Shown: piece after piece, positions 1 through 10,778 of the stretch
Numbering within the stretch: position 1 is the first letter of the stretch
Layout of the letters: each line of letters starts with the position of its first letter
Assembly: GCF_964019385.1 (NCBI RefSeq)
Contig: NC_088655.1
Span: 15,558,357-15,622,356 of the forward strand
Reading direction: 5' to 3'
DNA: 64,000 nucleotides
Source of the DNA: Sycon ciliatum
Taxonomy: Eukaryota > Porifera > Calcarea > Leucosolenida > Sycettidae
Position numbers and translations under genes: made by a program
Notes under the pieces: model-generated
Told to the model about the DNA's origin: nothing
What the model saw: the letters and a program-made list of their open reading frames with translations, nothing else
The model's database searches: none

Positions 1-3000
1 GTATGGTGACAGTTACCCTTACAGTCATGCATGTAGATCTACATGATTGTACTGACAGTGACAGGACTTTTGGTTTTAGTTTTACAGTGAGTGAGACCAC
101 AGCACCAGAAGATTGGAGATCGCGTGAACCAGTTGAACCATCGATTCGTGCACAGAGTGACATTGTAATTGTACTGTAGCTTATTTTTTATAAGTAACTA
201 CTACAAGTAGTAGTTAGGTATGCCTATGTTACGTATGTATGATATCTTGCTCCCAGCACATCGCCCAACCCGGTACGGCCACCCTGGGTCTATGTTGCAC
301 TCCTCAAGACATTTGCCAAAATTAATGATGATTTGCTGGCTTTGCTCTACATCCTTCCCATCAGCTCTTCTTTATGACATGTGATGACAGTGATGTGTGG
401 AGGAGTTTCCAAGTCGTCGCTGTCCCCACTGCTTGGTTTGCGTGTGGCGTTGACCATTTCTATGATAAATTCACTCTCTGCTTAGACTATCACGAGGCTG
501 ACAAATGTAATGAAGCCAATCAGTACACTCTCGCCGCACCAAATACGACTCCTTCGAGACAGACGCCAGCAGTTGCACAGAGAACGGCAGCAGTCTTCTA
601 ATGATTATGATGCCTCAACCACACGCCAGTAAACCAGACTCAGTCAGCGCCGCGAATGCACGCTGCTGAGGTATCCCGTACACGGCCTGTAAGGCTGTAG
701 GAGGACGAGCCCCATACCATGGTCTAAGAGTACTGTAGTTGGATATGAAGTCAACAGAAGGTCATGACCTCACCATGCCAATCATGGTATTGTTTCTAGA
801 GTAGCCTAATAGGGCAATTACATGTACATGATTGTAATCACAATAGCGAGAGTTTCCAGATTGCCTAGAGTGCTCAACACCACAAGGATGGAGCATTACC
901 ACAAAGGCAGAAGAGAACAGAGACAGCCGGCTAGGCCATTGTTGTAACGCTGCGTTTCATGCACATAGCAAAGCTAAGGCAATCCTCAGACAACTAATTG
1001 TACATTGCTACATACATGTAATTTGATACCAAGTCAAGTAACAGTCTTCGTCTTTACTTCAAAAATGAAGCACCCAAACCACGGCTGCCACTAGCCACCG
1101 TTTCTCCCGGTTTATTGCACCCACTCTGATTGATAACACATAGTACTGTCTCTCTCTTATTGGCTACGGCCATCGTGAGAATAAAGATAATACTAATAAT
1201 AGTTAGAGGCCAAACGCCACGGCATGACACCTGGCACTGAGTGGTGCCCCAGACCCCGGCCACATAACTGACATGAAGATCGTCGTTGATCATAATAATT
1301 TTATTTTACATGTGCGTCGGTTTGTCGACTGTCCATATTCGGTCACGAAACACGAAACGTCTTCAGCGTGGCATGATACGCGATACCGCAGGCACATAGG
1401 TACAGTATGTATGTGCGCCCGACAATTATGCTCTGCCTTGGAAACCAGTATAATAATTGTGTATACGACGCGATCACGTGTCTCGATGCGTAGGACATTG
1501 TTGTAAGCTTTCCGCGTTGAAGTGTTTACCATCAGTGCAGTAAGCTGAGTCCACAGCAATGCTGAATGGCTTGGGACATGCCAGTGCCTGTGCTAAATCT
1601 AACCATGTAATGTTACACGAACAATACGCATGCACTGCACTACAAGATCCCTCGGCAAACTAAGCCTAATAAGGCAATATACCAGCACTTAGCCATGTTG
1701 CAGGTCAATTATAGAAGAAAAGGCCAGTGACGGCAGTGTAGGTCATATTTGCTACAGGACCGCTGACGGAACTGTATGACAAATAGAGTAGAACTAAATG
1801 TATGTGACAGCTTCCCCCTAACTGTAACCATTGTACACACAAGCCCCAACTCGGCTCTGTCTATCGAATTATCTGCCACTTCCCGGAGGACCATTTATGG
1901 AGCCTATTCTCAGCGGAGGATAAATGCTATTTTTACACTGTATGTGACACTAGAGGATAATGCTACTAGTCTTTATGTGACATGTACCAGGTGATGCAGC
2001 GGACGGTGGCCATGGAGACGTTAGTGGAGCTGGTACTGCTCGGAACAACAGACTAACTGGATACTGATCACAACACTGGTGCAGTATCCTTGAGAAGCAA
2101 GTCTCGCAGGGTTGACAACGAGACGCGAGACGCTTTGTTCTGGGCTTGTATACCCATCGTTTGATGTCACGTGTGTCGTCGAAATTATCACACGGATTTA
2201 AAGATCAGCTGTCACTAGAGTTTTCCTGTTTATGCAGCAGGTTTCTCAGTCGAGCATACCCGTATCGTTTCCATGCATCAAGATTATTACCCTCCAATGT
2301 TCAAGACGGTTGGCATGATTGCGACGTTGAGCGTGTCATGAATGGGGTGAATGTGTCTCCGCTGTGCGCGGTAAGACCAGTGTTCCGAACGTAATCACAC
2401 GAAACGGCTTTGCAATTCTGGTCCTTGCCTCGGTCAATACTCATAATGTGGCAGGTAAAAGAGCGATGATTATATCGATATGCTATCTAAAGTGGGCAAT
2501 CGTAGCGTACCGTGACGGAGTAGAGGCTCGTGTATGATAATTTATGGAGGTCATTTAGGCTTCAAACACGTGTCTGTTGGCCATTTGTGAACAGTAACGA
2601 TGACGAGTAACCCGCAAGAGACGACGTGAGCACGAATTGAATCTTAACATTCAATTCCTCAGAGCCAATACATTCCCGCATAACCATCAACCTCATGTGT
2701 TGTATGCATCTCCGGCTGCCCCAGCATCCCGGCAAGAACCGCTATAGACCAGGCACGTATCAGGCTATCAACGTCTGATACGCCATATCCCACATCTTTT
2801 AACAATTGTGACATTGGTTTCTATATGGCGCTAGCCATGTTATATCGCACAGCAGTCATTGACTCCACCCCGAGCGTTCATGGACCAGATAATCATTGTA
2901 GAGCTGTGCTTGCAGATGCTGCGCTGAGGCTACACAGTACGGAGTTCAGCCAAATATCTAAGATGACAGACATGATTCTGCCTTCAACACAGTAAATTAA

Positions 3001-4303
3001 TCCCAACACGAATGTTGTCTTGCCATGCCCAGTTTAAACACATTATCCTTCTCCATCATTGGAAGTGAATGCGGCAGTTGTATTCTCGCTCCCCACACCA
3101 CATTGAACGATAATTTCCACCTTTCTTCGTAGGTACGAGTAGCTCAGGTATCTTTGCATCCTTGCTACAACACCACACTGAACGTCACCGCGGCACCCGC
3201 CATTCCTCATGGGTATGAAATAGTGGGCCAAGTAGCCCTCGACCAGTCCCTGATGCACAGCACAAGGTGGTCGTCCTTGGGAGTTGTAATTGAAGCATGT
3301 GAGGAATGGGAACCCGGAACTACTCTCCGCTAGTCGTAGCGTATGCACGGAACAAATGCCCAATCCTGCTACAACGTTAAGACCTCCGCTTGTCACTCAC
3401 GTTTGTAGTGCTCGATTGCATCAAAACCACCATATGTTTTTATACAAAGAGCTATGCGCGCGACACACACATGACACGATATCCGCTGTAGTTCCTCTAC
3501 AGGCCAGGGTTGGACGGAAAATAGAAGCAACCATAGAGGGAAAAGTGCCTAAGAAATTGACACCGAAAAATCTTTAGATTTCGTACTCTGTTAGATATGT
3601 TCGCTTGGCGCGAAATGGATACACATCCCTCTGTTCGATAATGCTGTCTATCTAGCGATCTACCTCCGTATCATGCATTCTGCACCACCTCTTGGAAGAC
3701 ACCAGCCGGACCCCACGATTGTGAAAGCAGCACGCGTACGGTCACCATCTCTCAGCGTGGACGCACGCACACCAACTGAGCCATAGAGTACCACTCCACG
3801 ATGCGAACACAGAGTCGTGTAAAAACACGAACACAAAGGCAGAGTGACAGTACACGACCGGAGAGGTGTATGGGACTGGTAATGCATCTTCTAAGTTCTA
3901 ACTAATGGCGATGCCTTGTCATGGTCCTGTCCTCCGCAAAAACTTTGTTCATCCAGAGTTCATGTCCACGGCGAGGGTAAGATAGCGATCTTGGCGTCAT
4001 TGACGACCATGGTCTGATTAGTAATGCCTGTGGCGTTGGAGTCATTGTCCTGACTGTGAAGCGTTCAGCACAGTCACTACTCTCCTTTCCTCAGGAAATT
4101 GACGTTTCTCTTTCGGTGAGATTGTCCATGCGTTCTGCGCAATTGCCTTCCAGACACTTACCTCAGGAAAGTGTAGCAGAAGCATGAGATATTTTCGAGG
4201 GGGAAATGAAAGGAGCGCACAGATATTCTCCTGCACGTTAGGTGCAGTCTACATTATCACTCACTCACAAAACTATAACCCGCGTTTATATCAACTTTCA
4301 GTA
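1..4303. other. No recognisable gene
   Basis: Only short reading frames are present in all six frames and none shows a known domain. Further exons of the p67phox-like gene may be hidden here. One strong minus-strand donor (CCTGAG|GTAAGT at 4160-4161) follows a 69-nt open segment (4162-4230, ENICALLSFPPRKYLMLLLH...), but the peptide is not p67phox-like. Confidence 0.4.
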
Positions 4304-4427
4304 CAAACAATAGGAGGGCAGAGAAAGTGTTTTTACTCCGAGTTTCAAGCACTAAGCGATCATCTGATGATCGCTTTAGTGCGTGAAACTCGGAGTAAAA
4401 ACACTTTCTCTGTCCTCCTATTGTTTG
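4304..4427. repeat. 124-bp near-perfect palindrome
   Basis: The left arm starts CAAACAATAGGAGGGCAGAG and the right arm ends CTCTGTCCTCCTATTGTTTG, meeting at GATCATCTGATGATC with few mismatches. A 15-bp direct repeat, TCAACTTTCAGTACA, occurs at 4291-4305 and 4488-4502. Probably a foldback element or MITE relic. Confidence 0.75.
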
Positions 4428-4980
4428 AACCAGCTCTACCTCTCGGTATTGAGCCCTCTCTTCGACAGCCTGGAACCTCTCTGTTTTTCAACTTTCAGTA
4501 CATGTAGTCACAGAATTTTCGATAAAAAGGTGATGCCTTTTCGACTGTACATTCGTTACTAAACTGTGGATGAGAAACCACGGACAGAAGAGCGAAGTAC
4601 TCGATATCCACGTTCGGTATGTGTTTGTAGTTTGGGTCAGAAATAGTATTCTAGAGGAGCAAACCAGCGATACGGTGACAAGCTACATGTACATGTAGGT
4701 GTATGGTGAAAGTTCTGGCTCAACGCTGAACGGATAGGTATTTCAATTCGCGCTTCTAGTGTTCAGACTAAGAGGTTCGTGGCGAACAAACGTCAACAGA
4801 AATAATCCCAGTGTACAATGCAGGAATTTTCCACAGAGATGCGTTAAGTTCCTGCATTCGTCTGTACGAGTACCCCACGAGGCCTATTCACCATCAGCCC
4901 ACAGCCCACAACGTACAGAGCACAATCCACGCCACAACACACACACACACACAACACTGGACATTACTCAAGGACATTAC

Positions 4981-5187
4981 CTCTATTGCTTTCTCCACAT
5001 CACCCATGGAGAGACTGCACGTGGCGGCGTTGAACTGCACAGCACTGGTGACATAATCCATGGAAGAGAAGGTCTCCTCGGCCTGGGCAAACTCTCCTTT
5101 CTCGAACAGGCTGATCGCCTCACTCCATATGGCCGTGTTCTCGCGCACATGGCGCGCAATGTTCCGCTTACGCTGCGCCACGGGCAT
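4981..5187 (-). CDS. p67phox/NOXA1-like TPR protein, probable first coding exon
   Basis: The ATG at 5187 opens 69 codons to a donor ATAGAG|GTAATG in phase 0. The peptide contains IWSEAISLFEKGEFAQAEET and SAVQFNAATCSLSMGDVEKA. This follows the first TPR of p67phox/NOXA1: an EAISL helix, a short loop, then the (C/Q)FN-x-(G/A) helix. Known: these proteins bind Rac through N-terminal TPRs and activate NADPH oxidase. The following exons should lie at lower coordinates, but none could be recognised in 1-4980, so the gene is partial. It lies downstream of the CTTNBP2-like gene on the same strand. Another TPR protein remains possible. Confidence 0.5.
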
Positions 5188-5239
5188 GTTGGACTCCTTC
5201 AGAAAGACACCACAACAATACTACTACCTAGACTCGTGT

Positions 5240-8200
5240 CGAAGTTGATTTGAACCAAAGAAGTCTCCACGGCCAAAGGCCGCCGTCGTCTCCGCTCCTT
5301 GCTAAACGGATTTCTCTCTCGCTCTCGTCCTCCAACTGAAAGCGCCCACTTGTGTAGCTACACAAGTTGCCTTTCGAAAACTTCACACGCTGTACACAAG
5401 CTGCCTGAGTTCCTCAAGGACACCTCATCGGCTCTCCACTCGAAAAGGCGCTAGCACTCCAAGCAACGGTGGGTGGCCACCACCAATATTTAGCACCTTT
5501 TGTCCAGCAGCTCCCACTGACTGGGGCAAGGACGTGTCGATCAGTGTGGCTCCTCTCACCCTAATCGTCCCCTCCCAGGACTCAGGAGCATAGGAATCAG
5601 AGGGAAACTCCAGCACTTGCTGTTTGCGCAAGGGAGCGCATATCCATCATGAAACTACAACGTGTCACAGGACAAGGCTTCGCGCCGCTTCGCCATTGCG
5701 TCAAGCGTACAGGGGAAAGATAGTGTAGGTCTCAGACACGGAGTCAACCTTGCATAGCCAGGCAGAGTAGTGCTACCCAGCTGGGCAGTGATTTGCTGTG
5801 CGCTTGCGCAACTTTGGACACTTCGGATAGGCCACCTATCCACTCGCATGATGAGGTCGCAGAGCGGTTTCGGTTACACTTGCGCTTTCCGTCAGAACGC
5901 ATTCATCAGCTTGACAGTGCAGCCATCACCGTGCTGCACCTCGGCAATAGCCAGCACCACCACCAGCACTAACACTAGCACTACAATTGTAGGTCCCTCG
6001 CATCAGCCGTGGCAAGTTCAGCGGTAGCCCTTGCCCGCTGCTAATGCAGTAATGCCTGTAATGCCAATGGACACCACCACGGCACCAGGTCCTAGTCGAT
6101 GTATACTCTGCAGTAGTGGAATGTGTGCTGAGAAGAGTGTGGTGGTTGCAGGATGCATACAGCGGCAACCAATCATGACTTAGCTTAGATACTGGTCGGA
6201 AGGTCACCGGTGACGGGTAGTGCCTGGCACGATGCTCAGTCGTGATCGATATCAGGTGGCTGTACTGGTCCAAGGTGCTGAGCTTCTAGATGCATGGCGG
6301 TGCATGGGTACAAAGAGCAACGACGCGTGAGAAAACAACCGCCATTAGCGCTTGCACGCCGCACACTACCAACCTAGCCAGTGAAGCTGGGCAAGATTAC
6401 GAAAGAGTTTATTTTACTATCATAGTCCTAGAATATAAACGCGTGGGCAAGACAGAGAGAGAAAGCAGAAGAGAGACGTCGACCTCGGCCTCCTTCCAAA
6501 CAGAATGTTTGTCAACAGACCGACCGCACGCCACGACCACAGCGCATGCGTTCTTTGCAATGGCCCACGTGAGTAACCAGGGGACAATTGCACGAATATG
6601 GTACTGGACACACTTTATCAACTGTCTCCGAACATAAACTGCAATAATAACTGCAGTCTCCGAACACTGTACACTGTACACTGTCTGTAGGCGTACAAGC
6701 CGATTTTCCGACAGGTAATACAGCACTAGAGCATGTATACACAATATTCTGCCATCTCTTGTTCACTGATAGCCTGTAGCCTTGTGTATCTTGTGCATGA
6801 TTGCTTCAACTGATCGGCTATTATGTGCTGTGCATGCGTATGTCAGCGAGGTAACTCTGTCGCTCTGCACGCCAATTCCATGGTACACTATCCTGGCTTG
6901 TGACAGCTATGGTTGGTTGGTTGCTTGGTTTATCTATTTTTAAATCGCACAATAAACGAGAACTACAGCCCATACATTGGAAACTGGCACCCTAACTTTT
7001 TGGTGTCTCCCACACATAGTTGTAGATATCGTGAAAACAACAGTACATCCTGCATTGTGTGATCCGTGCAATTACTCCTTGTAGGCCCAGTGATATAATG
7101 GCGAATGGACAAGCCGCCGCATTTAGAACTGAAAGGAAAGGAATTTGTCGAGGCTACAGATTATTACGAAAGAGAAAGGATCGTACCGAGGAGTTATAAG
7201 CTCAGGGTATTGGACTATCGCCTGTTGCAATATTATCCTCAGTGTACATGGGCATCGGCGAAAGGCCGTCGTCACCCAAACACGTACGTTTATCGCTTGT
7301 TCGGGGAACTTGGGAGGGACGATGAACATAGAGCCCCGCGTTACTGTTAACCTTATGACCACTGTTATGTGGTTGACCCTTGAGATATAATTATATCATG
7401 GTGTGATAAAAAACATTCCGAGATCAGGTTTTCACCCGAAATATTAGAAGTCGCGCCTCAGCTCGGCGTACACGAGAATCCAGCCGTAGACTGATACTAC
7501 ATACATGATTGTACTTCTACTAGTACATACAAAAAGAATAGAATGGGATACGGAGCTTGGGTTGGCTGTGACTCAGAGTTTCACGCCTGTGGCGATCATC
7601 AGACAGCAATGATTACAAAAACTCAATGAATGTTCTTGATAATTATAGTGTGGTAAGGTGCTAACAGTTAGTGGTATCAGAGAATTTAGGCGCAAATACG
7701 GTCAAGCGGTGATTCTATGCATGTACTTGCAAGATCAGCGCCAGACATCATGTGTAATCCTGGTTTATGTAACTGGACGTGTGAAGTTAGATAGGTGGAA
7801 TTTGTACATACAGGTACCACAACTGAGCTACCATTCCATGCAGGCTATTGTTTGCCGTCGAAGTGTAAAGCGATCCTTCCAAGCGCCCGTCCAACACGAC
7901 GCATACGGACACAAGGCCGAGCGGGCAATGGCGCCAGACGCAACGCAGCAATAATGATCTTCACGTCTCGGTCAACGAGGCTAATGGACGGGGCCCGAAT
8001 GCGTTGGTTTCCCAGTTAGCACGAGCATCCTCCAGAAGGATTGAGGGATGGCCAAGATGAACGGGTGTTCATCGAAGCGCTTTGTAAGAGCAGGTGGTGA
8101 CAATGGCCCGATACTGCGGTTGAAACGTGATAGTAGAATTGTTCTTTTCAGAATTGATTACCTGAAAAGTCGCCCATGATAAGCTGAAGGAAGTTGAGTT

Positions 8201-8680
8201 GTTCTGGCACCTGATACAATCACATAAGAACTGTTTATGTTTTCAATCAGCATTGAGCACCGTTCTAAAGGAGATGTACTGTATACGGACTTGTAGAAGA
8301 TGGCTGGGTATTTTGAACTATTTCTTTCCCCCGGCTGTGAAGCGATCTGGTTCGTCTTGCATACATTGAGAGGACGGCATGAGATTGGTAAGCTGTAAAC
8401 GGGTCGCAAATACTTCGAAGTACATAGGCGGGTGCAATCGGCTCTTCTTATCCCCCCACCCCGTCAATATTCAGGTGGAGTGGGTGACGGTACTGTTTGC
8501 ACCATCATTGCGGACACGTATCGTGTGTTGTCAACTATATTCATAACAGCATAACATTTTTACTATCTGCGTGCATAGCACTCAATGTGTTGTGATATTT
8601 TGCGTTACGTCCGCCCGATTGGTTCGTTGGACGTTGTGCAAAGTACTAGTACACATTTTTACACTTGTTTTTAAACTTTG
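5240..8680. other. Intergenic, no supported gene
   Basis: Short frames on both strands only. One minus-strand frame (5425-5630, SDSYAPESWEGTIRVRGATL) has protein-like composition, but no splice sites or homology were found to support it. Confidence 0.35.
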
Positions 8681-8684
8681 GAAG

Positions 8685-8940
8685 CGGAAGGATGGTTTCC
8701 AGCCGTGCAGCGACCCACAGTTATTGGGAACTCGTGGCCTGGCACGAGGAAAACATGGATGCAGTGAATGGGATTTTCGGTCTTTGACCACTTGCTGGTG
8801 AGCTGATCTACTCACCTCCCACCGCTTTAGGAGCTGCATCTGCGCCTTGATCCTTGAAGGGTGGTGGCGTTCCTACGGATGCGGAAAGCCCGGCTTCCAG
8901 CCGAGTCTCACGCGAACCGTGAATTTTTTTATAAACTTCG
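8685..8940 (+). mobile_element. SINE copy (family shared with 60747-61052)
   Basis: It shares ordered blocks with the SINE at 60747-61052: CCAGCCGTGC, ACCCACAGT, GGGAAC, GTGGCC, ATGGATGCAG and GGAGCTGCATCTGCG. Other fragments lie at 16975-17180, 21330-21450, 22940-23040 and 51650-51810. Ends are diverged and no clear target duplication was seen. Confidence 0.6.
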
Positions 8941-9258
8941 AAGTATTTTATGGGAGGGAAAAGTCACTACTACTGTACCTTGTTTACTTTCTCAGTGTCT
9001 TTTGGTGGTCTTTTTTGGATTGCTGCTGTGGAATGCTCAGCCTACGTATGAACCAGCATCGAGAATGTGAAGCTCATACCTGTCACTGGCTTTGCAGGAA
9101 AAAGATCCCTCCAATAAACGGCGGTAGATGTTGATGCATTTTTGAGTCAGTTTGTAGCCATAGAAAAAGGTCATCAATTCTGAACCAGCAACAGTACAGT
9201 TTCAAGCCTGATCTCTTGCGGGAGGTATCCCCAATGGCATAATTTGACTTAGAAGTGA

Positions 9259-9264
9259 TTTATT
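9259..9264 (-). promoter_or_regulatory. Candidate polyadenylation signal for the CTTNBP2-like gene
   Basis: AATAAA on the minus strand (plus TTTATT) about 670 nt beyond the stop codon. The hexamer is common by chance; transcript ends would be needed to confirm it. Confidence 0.3.
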
Positions 9265-9930
9265 CTGGATGCAGAATGCGCACTCTTGTTGCCGAGAGGA
9301 TATCTGCTTCTTCAGCCGCCATATTGCGTTAACCTCCCACTGCAGATAGCGACTTTCATGATCAGATCAGTTTTTGCCATTCGCACAGATTGCCATTGTG
9401 AGATTCGAGATTAAAAATAGTTTAAATTACCCATGAAGCAAGAATGAAAAATCTCACTGGTTAGGAGAGCCGTGTAAAGCCAACAAATGTATGCCTGACT
9501 GTATGCCGAGGAACTTGAAAAAATTAAAGTAATCAACCAGTTTCATACAACACTACAACTTTCCCATTGGCAGACATCTGTAGCGTCCCTTTAGAAGCAA
9601 AAGCATATTAATTTCTTAGGATTTCAAGGGTCAGGAAAAAAACACAGATACAGGCACTTTTGTGAACAATCCAAGGAAAACAATGAAGAAGCTTTGCAGT
9701 CAGTTTTTCAGCGTTTACAAAAATCGGAACTAGTGGGAACCCTGCAGTTCTTAGACAAATTAAAAAAACATGTGACAACATTAGCGCAATACAACTCAAG
9801 GTGGTGCTAGCGGAAATCGATTTCAAATCAGAAAGTCGAATGCAGAGTTAAGGCGACACAAGGAAAACACAAGTTCTGTATTTAGGAATCTCTCTGCACG
9901 TGAGTGTTTCTAGTGTTTCAACAACGAGGT

Positions 9931-10214
9931 TTACATATATGTAATTTGGCCTGGGGTAGGTTCGACCGGTTTGATGGCATTCGCCGACAGCGTTTTCCGT
10001 GGCGATTGTCGAGTGATAACTCTCTTTGGCAGCCCGATTCCCTCTTCTCTTGTCGTTGACCCGGTAGTGGAGAGGCTGAATACATTGCTAGCGCTGCGGT
10101 GGTGACGTTTCTCTCCAGCAGACCCTCCACTGCTGCGACCAACACTCTGCGTGGACTTCATCTTGCCCAGCGCTTTGTGTTGACTGGAGCTCTCAGCCTT
10201 ATCCACATCGGAAG
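9931..10214 (-). CDS. CTTNBP2: CTTNBP2-like exon 22 (C-terminus, stop)
   Basis: Acceptor TTAATTCCTTCAG|CTT completes an Ala codon; 93 residues, then TAA at 9931-9933. The tail is basic and Ser-rich ([18 protein letters not shown]) and ends [13 protein letters not shown] 430-bp GA-rich tract lies in the intron before it. Confidence 0.82.
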
Positions 10215-10655
10215 CTGAAGGAATTAAGCAAACAGAGATACCCACAGAAAGACAAGTTGTTAGACAACCGGAAACTATCTCTCGACTAGGACTGGCATAG
10301 TCAATCTTATGCAGAACCACAGTGACAGGAAGTGAATATTGTACAACAACTAGAAGTGCATATTTCTGCAGCATCAACACTAGCAGCATGAAGAAAAGAA
10401 AGAGTGAGCCAGAGGGAGAGAAAGAGAGAGAGAGAGGGAAAGAGAGAGAGAGAGTGTGTGTTTGTGTGAGAGAGATATGATATTATGTCCAAACAAACCT
10501 TGTAGGTTTCGTATATAGGCATAAGAGACAAAGAGAGGCACAGAAGGCAAGAGATAGATCGAGAGATAGAGAGGGAGAGAGAGACAGGGAGAGAGAGAGA
10601 CAGAGGGGAGAGAGATAGAGAGACAGAGACTGAGAGAGTATAATGATGGATGGAT

Positions 10656-10710
<55 letters not shown>

Positions 10711-10715
10711 GAGGG

Positions 10716-10778
<63 letters not shown>

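Noticed and set aside
5425-5631. Minus-strand frame SDSYAPESWEGTIRVRGATL as an upstream exon of the p67phox-like gene
   Set aside because: No donor in a suitable phase and no homology; the ATG at 5187 suffices as the start.
6409-6766. Overlapping minus-strand frames of 60-110 codons
   Set aside because: No splice context, homology or coding-like composition; several start with non-ATG codons.
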